Origin: Castellaniella sp.
GTDB taxonomy: Bacteria; Pseudomonadota; Gammaproteobacteria; Burkholderiales; Burkholderiaceae_B
Assembly: GCF_004321985.1 (NCBI RefSeq)
Contig: NZ_SCQN01000044.1
Coordinates: 1-64,000 of the forward strand
Length of the DNA: 64,000 bases
Direction: 5' to 3'
A program made the position numbers and the translations under genes. The notes beneath the pieces are model-generated. The model worked only from the letters and a program-made list of their open reading frames with translations. It made no database searches and was not told where the DNA came from. This document shows, one piece after another, positions 44,548 to 53,435 of the stretch; positions within the stretch are counted from its first letter, which is position 1; each line of letters opens with the position of its first letter.

Positions 44548-44835
44548 CTATTTCAGGAGATCCCGCACGCTGGCCAGCAGGCCGTCGGCGATACGGCTGG
44601 GGTCAATGCGCAGATCCCCCGAGGCGAGCGCGTCGCGGATCTGTTGGACGCGGGTGGTCTGGACGTCGGCAGCGCTGTCCTGCAGCGCCGCGAGGTGGCG
44701 GGCAGCCGGACTGAGATCCACATCCGAACGGCTCGTGGTGGCAGCGCCGGTGTTGGCATGCGAAGGGGATTCGCCGCGTGTAGTTCCCGACACCCCGTTC
44801 AACAAGGGATTGGACGACGTGGAATTGATTTTCAA
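44548..44835 (-). CDS. flgM: Anti-sigma-28 factor FlgM
   Basis: A 95 aa small protein beginning MKINSTSSNPLLNGV; the C-terminal half (DVQTTRVQQIRDALASGDLRID, SRIADGLLASVRDLLK) is the conserved FliA-binding region. It holds sigma-28 inactive until it is secreted through the finished hook. A sigma-28-type promoter lies upstream, giving feedback control. It sits between flgA and flgN. Confidence 0.88.
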   Translation of the reverse strand: MKINSTSSNPLLNGVSGTTRGESPSHANTGAATTSRSDVDLSPAARHLAALQDSAADVQTTRVQQIRDALASGDLRIDPSRIADGLLASVRDLLK

Positions 44836-44895
44836 GGTTCGTCTCCGGATTCGGTCAAAGCGCGGAATCGGTCGGGTTCATCGGGTGCAGTCCCT

Positions 44896-44922
44896 GTAAC
44901 GGTGGCCGCCCGGGATTCTTTA
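44896..44922 (-). promoter_or_regulatory. Sigma-28 (FliA) promoter for flgM-flgN
   Basis: On the - strand TAAAGAAT (44922-44915), an 11-bp spacer and ACCGTTAC (44903-44896) match the FliA consensus TAAAGTTT-N11-GCCGATAA, with a perfect TAAA core, exact spacing and 5 of 8 positions in the -10. It lies about 60 bp before the flgM start, in the 139-bp flgA-flgM gap. Confidence 0.55.
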
Positions 44923-44974
44923 GCCTTTGGTAAATCATTCTTTGGCCTTTGACGCATCGATCTTTCAACCCGTT

Positions 44975-45673
44975 CTACATCATAACCTGAACCGTGTGTC
45001 CGTCGATCACCGTGCCCGTGACGATCTGGCCGCTGGGTGTGCGCACCTGGATCTGAGTCCCGGGGCCGCCGGAGTCCATCGCCCGCCCCTCACTGGTGGC
45101 GACGAAACCCGCGCCCCGGGCGACCGTACGGACCTGCTGGCCGCGCTGGATGGCGTTCGGGTCACGCAGGGCGGAAGATTCGATTGCGCCGCCCGCGCGG
45201 ATATTGCGTGTGGCAATCCAGCCGACCACACGGCTGGGGTCGCTGACCAACCGCCGGTTGCGTAGCAGGTCGCCCTCTCGGGTTTCCAGATCGTCTTGGT
45301 TCACGGCTTCGCCCCGCTGGATCGTGTGGCTGGCCACAAAGTAGGGCCCCATGATCTGTACGCTGGCCTGCAGATAGGTTGTCCAGGGGTGGGGTGCCAG
45401 ACAGCGGATGCCCACGGAAGTGCGTGGCTGCAGACCGCCGTTGCCGGCCAGAAAGGCTTCCAGTTGATTGCAGACCGGCTGGTTGAACTGGGGGGGCGGA
45501 GTGACGCTGATTACGGCCCGTCCCGGATAGGAGGCCGCACGGTCCTTGACCATGGCCTGTGCTCGGGCGACCAGCGCCGCCGGATCCTGACGGGCAGCGG
45601 CCGGTGTCTGGGCCAGCGATAGCGCCGGCGAAAGGGCGAGCAAAAGCGCGGCCAGGAGGCAGGGTACAGGCAT
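44975..45673 (-). CDS. flgA: P-ring assembly chaperone FlgA
   Basis: A 232 aa periplasmic protein with signal peptide (PVPCLLAALLLALSPALSLAQ) and the C-terminal SAF domain. It has GPYFVASHTIQRGEAVNQDDLETREGD, then NIRAGGAIESSALRD and the ending DSGGPGTQIQVRTPSGQIVTG-like turn. It assists FlgI assembly into the P ring. I start at 45673 because a signal peptide begins there; the open frame adds 12 residues. It is divergent from flgB. Confidence 0.9.
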   Translation of the reverse strand: MPVPCLLAALLLALSPALSLAQTPAAARQDPAALVARAQAMVKDRAASYPGRAVISVTPPPQFNQPVCNQLEAFLAGNGGLQPRTSVGIRCLAPHPWTTYLQASVQIMGPYFVASHTIQRGEAVNQDDLETREGDLLRNRRLVSDPSRVVGWIATRNIRAGGAIESSALRDPNAIQRGQQVRTVARGAGFVATSEGRAMDSGGPGTQIQVRTPSGQIVTGTVIDGHTVQVMM

Positions 45674-45854
45674 GGCCTCATTGTACGAGAAGGCGCTGGT
45701 GGCCGGCATCGGCCGAATAGGCCTTCAAACCCCGCATTGTTTGAGTCTTTGTGGTGGTACCCGGGGCCGTACGATGATGGCGTGCGATAGGGCCGTCGAT
45801 GGTCGAGGATCATCGGGTGCGCGGCCGAAGCGCGGGTCTGTTTTACGGATAGTC

Positions 45855-46268
45855 ATGATCGACGGTATCGGCAAGGACTTCGAGTTCTACCAGAAAGCCC
45901 TGACATTGCGTCAGCAGCGGCAGGAAGTTCTGGCCACCAACATCGCCAATGCGGATACGCCTAACTACAAGGCCCGCGACATCGATTTCAGTGCAACGCT
46001 CCGCCAGGCCATGGGCCAGGGTGGCGGCCTGCCGCGTCTGCCGGATACGTCGCTGACGCTGACCTCGCCGCGCCACATCCCCGCGAAGGCCCACACGGCG
46101 GCTCCCGGACAGGAATTGTATCGGGTGCCCCTGCAGCCCAGTCTGGACGGCAACACTGTGGACATGAACGTCGAACGCGTGCAGTTCGCCGACAACACGA
46201 CACGGTACCAGACCGACATCCAGGTTCTGAATCAACGTATCAAGTCTATGCTTTCTGCTCTGCAGTAA
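45855..46268 (+). CDS. flgB: Proximal rod protein FlgB
   Basis: A 137 aa rod subunit. Signature YQKALTLRQQRQEVLATNIANADTPNYKARDIDF is the flagellar rod/hook N-terminal motif (shown only in parts: ATNIANADTPNYKARD). The C-terminal amphipathic helix is YQTDIQVLNQRIKSMLSAL. First gene of the flgBCDEFGHIJ rod-hook-ring operon. The start at 45855 is chosen by homology; the Shine-Dalgarno is weak. Confidence 0.94.
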   Translation: MIDGIGKDFEFYQKALTLRQQRQEVLATNIANADTPNYKARDIDFSATLRQAMGQGGGLPRLPDTSLTLTSPRHIPAKAHTAAPGQELYRVPLQPSLDGNTVDMNVERVQFADNTTRYQTDIQVLNQRIKSMLSALQ

Positions 46269-46289
46269 TAACGGTATCCAGGATTCCTC

Positions 46290-46697
46290 ATGTCGACGTT
46301 CAGCATTTTCCAGATCGCCGGATCGGCGCTGGCGGCACAGTCCCAGCGGATGAACGTGTCGGCGAGCAATGTCGCCAATGCCGACAGCGCAGTCGGCCCC
46401 GGCGGCCAGCCGTACCGTGCCCGCCAGGTCGTTTTTCAGATGACGCCGTCGGCGCAATCCGAGGCCGTGGGCGGCGTGAAGGTCGCGTCTGTGGTCGAGA
46501 GCAACGCGCCCCCGCGCCTCCAGTACGAGCCTGGCAACCCACTGGCCGACAGCCGTGGGTACGTCACCTTGCCCAATGTGGACGTGGTGGCCGAAACCGT
46601 CAACATGATCTCCGCCTCACGTTCCTACCAGGCCAACGTCGAGGTCATCAACACGGCCAAATCGCTCATGGCCAAAACGCTGACGCTGGGTCAGTAA
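46290..46697 (+). CDS. flgC: Proximal rod protein FlgC
   Basis: A 135 aa rod protein: N-terminal [20 protein letters not shown], internal [20 protein letters not shown] and C-terminal [18 protein letters not shown], all typical of FlgC. It is exported by the flagellar type III system without a signal peptide. It lies 21 bp after flgB and 11 bp before flgD. Confidence 0.95.
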   Translation: MSTFSIFQIAGSALAAQSQRMNVSASNVANADSAVGPGGQPYRARQVVFQMTPSAQSEAVGGVKVASVVESNAPPRLQYEPGNPLADSRGYVTLPNVDVVAETVNMISASRSYQANVEVINTAKSLMAKTLTLGQ

Positions 46698-46708
46698 GGA
46701 GCTACATC

Positions 46709-47398
46709 GTGTCCACTGTTTCTGATGTCTCCGGTTCGGGCGCCAGCGCCGCAGCTGCTTCGCTGGCCAATGCGCAGACCAATAGTCTGGTGTCCGGTAC
46801 GCAGGACCGGTTCCTCACCTTGCTGGTCACGCAGCTGCAGAACCAGGATCCGCTCAACCCCATGGACAATGCGCAGGTCACGTCGCAGATTGCGCAACTC
46901 TCCACGGTCAACGGGATTCAACAGCTGAACAGCACGCTGCTGGCGCTTTCCGGCCAGATGGACATGTCCCAATCGTTGCAGGCGGCCAGCCTGATCGGCA
47001 AGGACATCCTGTATCCGGGCGCCAAGCTCTCCGTGGGCGGCAGCCCCGACGCGACTATCGTCACGCCTTTCGGCTACGACCTGATGTCCCCGGCGGCAAA
47101 GACCGTGATGACAGTGCGTGACGCCTCCGGAGCCACCGTGTACACGCAGGATCTGGGTCCGCAAGACTCGGGTGTCTACCGTCTGGCCTGGGACGGCAGG
47201 ACTACTGGCGGCACGCAGGCTCCGGATGGTGCCTATACGGTGAGCTTCGGCGCCACCGATGCCAACGAACAGCCGGTGTCGGTCCAGGCGCTGACCTCCG
47301 GGCATGTCTCCAGCGTGGCCTATGCCACCGACGGCTTGAAACTGAATCTCGCCATGGGCGACAAGATTTCCCTGCTGGACATCCGGCAGATCATGTAA
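46709..47398 (+). CDS. flgD: Hook scaffolding/capping protein FlgD
   Basis: A 229 aa hook cap. The conserved N-terminal FLTLLVTQLQNQDPLNPMDN and TSQIAQLSTVNGIQQLN are present, followed by the Tudor/FnIII-like domains (VYRLAWDGRTTGG). It begins with GTG preceded by an AAGGAG site. It directs FlgE polymerisation and is lost when the hook ends. Confidence 0.95.
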   Translation: MSTVSDVSGSGASAAAASLANAQTNSLVSGTQDRFLTLLVTQLQNQDPLNPMDNAQVTSQIAQLSTVNGIQQLNSTLLALSGQMDMSQSLQAASLIGKDILYPGAKLSVGGSPDATIVTPFGYDLMSPAAKTVMTVRDASGATVYTQDLGPQDSGVYRLAWDGRTTGGTQAPDGAYTVSFGATDANEQPVSVQALTSGHVSSVAYATDGLKLNLAMGDKISLLDIRQIM

Positions 47399-47467
47399 CC
47401 CCCCGTGGGCGGCGCCGATCCGGCTCCGCTTCCCGCATTCACGACTTACGCACACCAGAGGTCAAAC

Positions 47468-48904
47468 ATGGGTTTCGGACAAGGTCTCAGCGGTTTGAAC
47501 GCCGCGGCGCAAAACCTGGACGTCATCGGCAACAACATCGCAAACTCCGGTACCGTGGGATTCAAGGCGGGCTCGGCCACGTTCGCCGACGTCTATGCCA
47601 GTTCGCGCGTGGGCCTGGGGGTACAGGTAGCCTCGGTCAACCAGCGATTCACGACCGGTACGGTTTCCTCGACAGGGAATCAGTTCGACATGGCGATCGA
47701 TGGTGCCAACGGCCTGTTCGTGGTGACCCAGCCCAACGGCGCCAAGCTTTACACCCGTAATGGTCAGTTCATTGCCGACAAGAACAACAAGATCGTCAAC
47801 GCCCAGGGACAGCAGCTCATGGGCTATGCGCCAGGCGGAACCACGGTGATCGGCATGACCGTCCCCACCGGCAACATCAATCCACAGGCTACATCGACCA
47901 TCACTAATACGGTGAATCTGGACGCGAATGCGACGGTGGTGCCGCAGAATACGGTGGTAGGTAAGGTGTTGCTGACCAGTGGCGGTGTTTCCAGTGCTTA
48001 TTACTACACGGTTGCGGGCGGTACCTACACTTGGACGGATAGTGCAGGAACCGCCAACCCTGCCCTGGCTCCGGCTAACGGGTCTTACACGTCGGGCTCG
48101 GCCGCAACTCCCGTGACGATCACTGGCGGCCAGCCGGCTGCTGCTTTGCCCTCGGGAGGAGGCAACGTGGCGTATGCGCCTGCGGTGCCATTCGACCCGA
48201 ATAATGCGGCCTCGTTTTCCAACATGACGCCCGTCACGGTATATGACTCGCTGGGCAACGCGCACACCGTGCAGCAGTATTACACCAAGCGCGAGCCCAG
48301 CGGCGGCAACAGTGTCTGGGAAGTCAATTATGTGGTTGATGGCGTCCCGCCGACGCCGCCTGCCAACCAGGCCATGCTGGCGTTCGACAATGCCGGCCGT
48401 CTCGTGTCGGGGTCGCCCGCTACGATCACCTTTACGCCGGGGGGCGCCACGTCGCCGGCCGCGCCGTTATCCATCAAGGTCGCCTATGATGGGTCCACTC
48501 AGTTTGGGGGCGGTTTCTCCCAGAATTTCATCCAGAACGGCTACGCGACGGGCGAATACGCCAGCATGTCCATCGGCACCAATGGCGAACTGATTGCCAA
48601 CTACACCAATGGCGTCACCAAGACCATCGGAACGCTGGCGCTGGCCAATTTCAACAACCTGCAGGGCCTGCAGCCCGTGGGCGGCAATGCCTGGGCCGAG
48701 ACTGCCAATTCCGGTCAGCCCATCCTTGGTACGCCCGGCAGCAACGGCCTGGCCACCATCAAGGGACAGTCGGTGGAGGAGTCCAACGTGGACATGAGCC
48801 AGGAACTGGTCAACATGATCATCGCCCAGCGCACCTATCAGGCAAATGCGGAGACCATCAAGACACAGGATCAGATCCTGCAGACCCTCATTTCGATGCG
48901 TTGA
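47468..48904 (+). CDS. flgE: Flagellar hook protein FlgE
   Basis: A 478 aa hook subunit. N-terminal GLSGLNAAAQNLDVIGNNIANSG and the C-terminal NVDMSQELVNMIIAQRTYQA form the D0 coiled coil. The central D1-D2 region is Gly/Thr/Ser-rich with the FlgE-type YDSLGNAHTVQQYY. Length is in the usual range (E. coli 402 aa; longer D2 here). The ATG at 47468 is chosen over an upstream GTG at 47405, which lacks homology. Confidence 0.95.
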   Translation: MGFGQGLSGLNAAAQNLDVIGNNIANSGTVGFKAGSATFADVYASSRVGLGVQVASVNQRFTTGTVSSTGNQFDMAIDGANGLFVVTQPNGAKLYTRNGQFIADKNNKIVNAQGQQLMGYAPGGTTVIGMTVPTGNINPQATSTITNTVNLDANATVVPQNTVVGKVLLTSGGVSSAYYYTVAGGTYTWTDSAGTANPALAPANGSYTSGSAATPVTITGGQPAAALPSGGGNVAYAPAVPFDPNNAASFSNMTPVTVYDSLGNAHTVQQYYTKREPSGGNSVWEVNYVVDGVPPTPPANQAMLAFDNAGRLVSGSPATITFTPGGATSPAAPLSIKVAYDGSTQFGGGFSQNFIQNGYATGEYASMSIGTNGELIANYTNGVTKTIGTLALANFNNLQGLQPVGGNAWAETANSGQPILGTPGSNGLATIKGQSVEESNVDMSQELVNMIIAQRTYQANAETIKTQDQILQTLISMR

Positions 48905-48917
48905 TCGGTAGCCTGGC

Positions 48918-49667
48918 GTGGACAGAATTCTCTACACGGCGTCGAACGGCGCAGCCCGCATTCTGGAGCAGCAGTCGGTCATCTCCAACAACATGGCCAA
49001 CGTCTCCACCACCGGCTTTCGGGCGCAGCTTGCGATGTACCGCTCGGTCCCCGTGGTGCCGGAAGCGGGCGAGCTGCCGACGCGAGTGAGCACCGTGGCA
49101 TCCACGCCTGGCAGCGATATGTCGCAAGGCGCCATGGTGGAGACGGGGCACGCGCTGGACGCAGCCCTTGCAGGGCCGGGCTGGTTTGCGGTCCGGACGC
49201 CCCAGGGAGAGGCCTATACGCGCGCCGGCGAATTTGCGGTGAACCAGCAGAATCAGCTAGTGACGCAAAGTGGCTGGCCGGTGCTCTCAGCCGATGGGCA
49301 ACCCATCGAAATTCCCGAGCGCGGCTCCGTGACTTTTGCCACAGATGGCCAGATCAGTGCGCTGGGCGCGGGTGACAACCCACGCGACATTCAGATGCTG
49401 GCCCAGCTCAAGCTGGTGAATCCTCCGTCAGCGCAATTGCAGCGCGGCGGTGATGGGCTGTTTCGCCTGGCTGGTGGCCAGCCTGCGCAGGCAGATCCAG
49501 CCGTGAAGATCGCACCGGGATTCGTGGAAAAGAGCAACGTCAATCCGGCCCAGGCGATGGTTGCGATGATTTCCAACGCCCGTCAGTTCGAGTTGCAGAT
49601 GCAGGTCATCAAGAACGCCAGCAGCAATGAGGACCGTGGCAATTCCATTCTTTCGGCGCAGAGCTGA
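48918..49667 (+). CDS. flgF: Rod protein FlgF
   Basis: A 249 aa distal/proximal rod subunit: MDRILYTASNGAARILEQQSVISNNMANV at the N-terminus (key part QQSVISNNMANVSTTGFRA), then GPGWFAVRTPQGEAYTRAG and the C-terminal PAQAMVAMISNARQFELQM. The start is GTG at 48918, 13 bp after the flgE stop. It precedes flgG as in all flg operons. Confidence 0.94.
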   Translation: MDRILYTASNGAARILEQQSVISNNMANVSTTGFRAQLAMYRSVPVVPEAGELPTRVSTVASTPGSDMSQGAMVETGHALDAALAGPGWFAVRTPQGEAYTRAGEFAVNQQNQLVTQSGWPVLSADGQPIEIPERGSVTFATDGQISALGAGDNPRDIQMLAQLKLVNPPSAQLQRGGDGLFRLAGGQPAQADPAVKIAPGFVEKSNVNPAQAMVAMISNARQFELQMQVIKNASSNEDRGNSILSAQS

Positions 49668-49701
49668 AGCGCCGCACCGCCCCTGACCAGGAACAACTCT
49701 C

Positions 49702-50487
49702 ATGATTCGTTCACTGTGGATCGCCAAGACCGGCCTGGAAACACAGCAGACCGCGATGGACGTGATTTCCAACAATTTGGCCAACGTCAATACCACAGGC
49801 TTCAAGCGCGGACGCGCCGTGTTCGAAGACCTGATGTACCAGACGGTGCGCCAGCCAGGTGCGGCGGTCGGAGCCGCCAATCAGCTGCCGTCCGGCCTGC
49901 AGCTGGGGACTGGTGCCCGCACGGTCGCCACCGAGCGTATCCACACGCAGGGCGACCTGAAGCAAACCGGCAACGCGCTGGATGTGGCCATTCAGGGCAA
50001 TGGGTTCCTGCAGGTGCAGATGCCCGACGGGACCTTTGCCTACACGCGCGACGGCAGTATTCAGCGCGACCAGAACGGCATGCTGGTGACGGCCGGTGGG
50101 TATCCGATCCAGCCTGGCATCAACATCCCGGACAACGCGCAATCCATCACCATTGCTCGGGATGGCACGGTATCCGTCACCCAACCCGGTGCGACCGGGA
50201 CCAATGTGCAGGTCGGCCAGTTGCAGCTGGCGACATTCATCAATCCGACCGGGCTGCAGAGCATGGGTGAGAATCTTTATGCGGAAACTGATGCGTCTGG
50301 CCCGGCCAACCTGCTGCAGCCCGGCCTGGACGGGGCCGGTATCCTGCTGCAGAACTATGTCGAGACTTCCAATGTCAATGTCGCGGAAGAACTGGTGAAC
50401 ATGATCACCACTCAGCGGGCCTTTGAAATGAACAGCAAGGCGGTCGAGACTTCCAATCAGATGCTGGCGCGTCTGACGCAGCTATAA
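49702..50487 (+). CDS. flgG: Distal rod protein FlgG
   Basis: A 261 aa distal-rod subunit, the best conserved axial protein: [57 protein letters not shown] and the C-terminal [20 protein letters not shown]. The rod-length-determining segment between residues 45 and 70 is present ([20 protein letters not shown]). Exported without cleavage. Confidence 0.96.
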   Translation: MIRSLWIAKTGLETQQTAMDVISNNLANVNTTGFKRGRAVFEDLMYQTVRQPGAAVGAANQLPSGLQLGTGARTVATERIHTQGDLKQTGNALDVAIQGNGFLQVQMPDGTFAYTRDGSIQRDQNGMLVTAGGYPIQPGINIPDNAQSITIARDGTVSVTQPGATGTNVQVGQLQLATFINPTGLQSMGENLYAETDASGPANLLQPGLDGAGILLQNYVETSNVNVAEELVNMITTQRAFEMNSKAVETSNQMLARLTQL

Positions 50488-50498
50488 GCGGGTCGTGC

Positions 50499-51191
50499 AT
50501 GAAGGGTCTGCACCGTTTTCTGAGGGCAGGGATTGCCGCTCTCGTCCTACTGGTGGCGGGTTGCGCGCTGGTGCCGCCCGAGCCTGTCGTGACAGGGCCT
50601 CTGACCGCACCGCCGCCGGCACCCGCCGCGCCTGCGGCCGAGGCGAACGGCTCCATCTATCAGCCGACGGCCTATGGCAACTATCCGTTGTTCGAAGACC
50701 GGCGCCCGCGCAACGTGGGAGACATCGTCACCATCGTGATCCAGGAAAAGACCAATGCAGCAAAGAGCGTGGATACCAACACGAACCGTAATGGCAGCAC
50801 GAGCATGAACATCGGTCTGGCGCCCGCTATCCTGCCCACCGATCTGGGCGCCAAGCAGAACTTCCAGATGGCCAGCGGTAACAAGTCTGACGGCAAGGGT
50901 TCCAGCAGCGCGACCAATGTCTTCAGCGGAACCCTGACCACCACCGTGATCGGTGTGCTGCCCAACGGCAATCTGCAGGTCGCTGGTGAAAAGCAGATCG
51001 CCATCAACCGCGGCAGTGAATATGTGCGCTTCTCTGGGGTTGTGGATCCGCGTTCCATCACCGGCAGCGGTACCGTGGCCTCGACCCAGGTGGCCGATGC
51101 CCGCATCGAGTACCGCAGCAAGGGCGTGATGGACGAGGTCCAGACCATGGGCTGGCTGCAGCGTTTCTTCCTCAATATCGCCCCGTTCTGA
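50499..51191 (+). CDS. flgH: L-ring lipoprotein FlgH
   Basis: A 230 aa outer-membrane L-ring subunit. The signal peptide ends in lipobox LVAGC (Cys22). Conserved elements are [43 protein letters not shown] and [18 protein letters not shown]. It lies 11 bp after flgG and precedes flgI by 4 bp. Confidence 0.95.
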   Translation: MKGLHRFLRAGIAALVLLVAGCALVPPEPVVTGPLTAPPPAPAAPAAEANGSIYQPTAYGNYPLFEDRRPRNVGDIVTIVIQEKTNAAKSVDTNTNRNGSTSMNIGLAPAILPTDLGAKQNFQMASGNKSDGKGSSSATNVFSGTLTTTVIGVLPNGNLQVAGEKQIAINRGSEYVRFSGVVDPRSITGSGTVASTQVADARIEYRSKGVMDEVQTMGWLQRFFLNIAPF

Positions 51192-51195
51192 CGTC

Positions 51196-52362
51196 ATGAT
51201 CGTGTTTTCGGCATCTTCTGGTCCCGGGTTAAACGGTGTGAGGCGCCTGGTGTGCCGGATGGCGGGCTGGCTGCTGGTCCTGGGAGTAGCCATGCTGCTG
51301 CCGTTGCAGGTGGCGCAGGCTGAACGCATCAAGGATCTGGCTACTTTCACCGGTGTGCGTGAGAACCCGCTCGTGGGCTATGGCCTGGTGGTGGGGTTGG
51401 ACGGCAGCGGTGATCAGGTGCGTCAGACACCGTTCACCCAGCAAAGTCTGACCAACATGCTTTCGCAGCTTGGCGTCACGGTCCCGCAGGGGACCAACAT
51501 GCAGGTGAAGAACGTCGCCGCCGTGATGGTGACGGCGCGGCTGCCGGCATTCGCCCAGCCTGGCCAGTCCGTGGACGTGGTGGTGTCGTCCATGGGTAAC
51601 GCCAAGAGCCTGCGTGGGGGCACGCTTCTCATGACGCCGCTGAAGGGTGCCAATGGTCAGGTCTACGCGCTGGCGCAGGGTAATCTGCTGGTAGGCGGGG
51701 CGGGGGCGTCCCAGGGGGGAGCCAGCGTCCAGGTGAATCAATTGAACGGTGGCATTGTTCCGGACGGCGCAATTGTGGAGCGAGGCGTGCCCACGACCTA
51801 CGCCCAGAACGGTGCGGTCCGCCTGGAACTCCATTCCAGCGATTTCGGAGTGGCGGAAAACGTGGTGGCGGCCCTCAATCGGCGCTTTGGCGGGCAGACG
51901 GCGACAGCGCTGAATGCGCGCACCATTGAGCTGCGTGCACCCATGGATCCCAAGTCGCAACTCTCTTTTCTGTCGCAGGTCGAAAACCTTCAGGTCAGTT
52001 TGCCGCCGGCGCGCGCCCGGGTGGTGATCAATGCACGTACGGGTTCGGTCGTGATGAACCGTACGGTCACCATCGACGAATCGGCCGTGGCCTACGGTAA
52101 TCTGTCGGTCACCATCAGTCCGCAACAGCAGGTGAGCCAGCCCACGACGCCATTTGGCGGCGGTCAGACCGTAGTGACCAACAATACCCAGATCGAAATG
52201 CGCAGCGGCAACGGGACCATCAAGCGGATGAAGACCAGCGCGAATCTGGCTGACGTGGTGAGGGCCTTGAATGCTCTGGGAGCCACACCGCAGGATCTGC
52301 TGTCCATTCTGCAGAACCTGAAAAGTGCCGGCGCCTTGCATGCCGATCTGGACGTGATCTAG
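51196..52362 (+). CDS. flgI: P-ring protein FlgI
   Basis: A 388 aa periplasmic P-ring subunit. The long signal peptide ends LQVAQA, then [21 protein letters not shown], the conserved start of the mature protein. [20 protein letters not shown] and the C-terminal [21 protein letters not shown] are typical. Its assembly depends on FlgA, encoded divergently. The first ATG gives an extended N-region; a start nearer the hydrophobic core is possible. Confidence 0.95.
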   Translation: MIVFSASSGPGLNGVRRLVCRMAGWLLVLGVAMLLPLQVAQAERIKDLATFTGVRENPLVGYGLVVGLDGSGDQVRQTPFTQQSLTNMLSQLGVTVPQGTNMQVKNVAAVMVTARLPAFAQPGQSVDVVVSSMGNAKSLRGGTLLMTPLKGANGQVYALAQGNLLVGGAGASQGGASVQVNQLNGGIVPDGAIVERGVPTTYAQNGAVRLELHSSDFGVAENVVAALNRRFGGQTATALNARTIELRAPMDPKSQLSFLSQVENLQVSLPPARARVVINARTGSVVMNRTVTIDESAVAYGNLSVTISPQQQVSQPTTPFGGGQTVVTNNTQIEMRSGNGTIKRMKTSANLADVVRALNALGATPQDLLSILQNLKSAGALHADLDVI

Positions 52363-52379
52363 GACAGAGGGGGACAGCC

Positions 52380-53348
52380 ATGGCCTTCGTTTCGAGCACT
52401 CCACTGCCTACCTTCAATACTGCGGCGCCGTCCGCACTGGATTTCAGCAGCCTGAACGCGCTCAAGCGCGGCGTGCAGGCCGGGCAGCAGGCGCCTGCCG
52501 ATCAGCAGCGTGAGGTCGCCCGGCAATTCGAGGCGATGTTCATCCAGATGATGCTCAAGCAGGCGCGCAAGAGCGAAATGCCCGCGCTTTTTGATTCGCA
52601 GGCGACCCGCATGGCGCAAAGCCTGAGCGATGAACAATCGGCGCTGGCACTGGCCAACCCTGGGTTGGGCCTGGCCAGCGCCCTGATGGCGCAGATGCGC
52701 GGCCAGTCGGGCTCCCAGGCGGCTGACCCGCTGGCCAATGCGCCCGAAGCGTCCCGTTCCCGCCTGCCGGGCCTGCAGTCGCGCATCGGAAGCGGCCAGC
52801 AGGTCGTGGCCGACTCCATCGATTCGCTCATCGATCTGCTGGCCAGTCGGCGGCTGGGGGACAAGGTCAGCAGCGCCATCCGGGGCGCGCCTGATCATAT
52901 TCGGGCATTCGTGGACCAGATGTCGGCAGCCGCTCAGGCGGCGTCGACCCGCAGCGGCGTGCCGGCCAAGCTCATCCTGAGCCAAGCGGCTCTTGAGTCA
53001 GGCTGGGGGCAGCGCGAGATCCTGCGACCGGACGGCACCACTACGCACAATCTGTTCGGCATCAAGGCCGGCAGCAACTGGCATGGTGAGGTCGTGAACG
53101 TCATGACGACGGAATTCGAAAACGGAGTACCACGCAAGGTCGAGCAGCCGTTTCGCGCCTACAAGTCTTATGCTGATTCGTTTACCGATTATGTCAATCT
53201 GATCGGCAACAGCCAACGGTACAGCGAAGTCGCCACCGCGCCTTCAGCCGAGGATGCGGCGAGGCGCATCCAGAACGCTGGCTACGCTACCGATCCCTCG
53301 TATGCGGACAAGCTGATCTCCATCATGGGGTACTTCCAGACGCGCTAA
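52380..53348 (+). CDS. flgJ: Rod cap / peptidoglycan hydrolase FlgJ
   Basis: A 322 aa bifunctional protein. The N-terminal rod-cap domain reads VARQFEAMFIQMMLKQARKS. The C-terminal glucosaminidase domain carries ILSQAALESGWGQREI (catalytic Glu about residue 207), HNLFGIKAG and the closing DKLISIMGYF. It caps the growing rod and opens the peptidoglycan. Its stop codon is part of the sigma-28 promoter for flgK. Confidence 0.95.
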   Translation: MAFVSSTPLPTFNTAAPSALDFSSLNALKRGVQAGQQAPADQQREVARQFEAMFIQMMLKQARKSEMPALFDSQATRMAQSLSDEQSALALANPGLGLASALMAQMRGQSGSQAADPLANAPEASRSRLPGLQSRIGSGQQVVADSIDSLIDLLASRRLGDKVSSAIRGAPDHIRAFVDQMSAAAQAASTRSGVPAKLILSQAALESGWGQREILRPDGTTTHNLFGIKAGSNWHGEVVNVMTTEFENGVPRKVEQPFRAYKSYADSFTDYVNLIGNSQRYSEVATAPSAEDAARRIQNAGYATDPSYADKLISIMGYFQTR

Positions 53349-53372
53349 ATTTCGGGGCCCGGATGCCGTTAT
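53346..53372 (+). promoter_or_regulatory. Sigma-28 (FliA) promoter for flgKL
   Basis: TAAATTTC (53346-53353, overlapping the flgJ stop), an 11-bp spacer and GCCGTTAT (53365-53372) match TAAAGTTT-N11-GCCGATAA with TAAA and GCCG intact. It lies 63 bp before the flgK ATG. This would make the hook-filament junction genes class III, as in enterics. Confidence 0.7.
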
Positions 53373-53435
53373 CGGGGTGAATGACACACAGGGCAGGCCT
53401 GCGCGGCGTGTCCGCAATGGATAAGGTTGCAGCGT

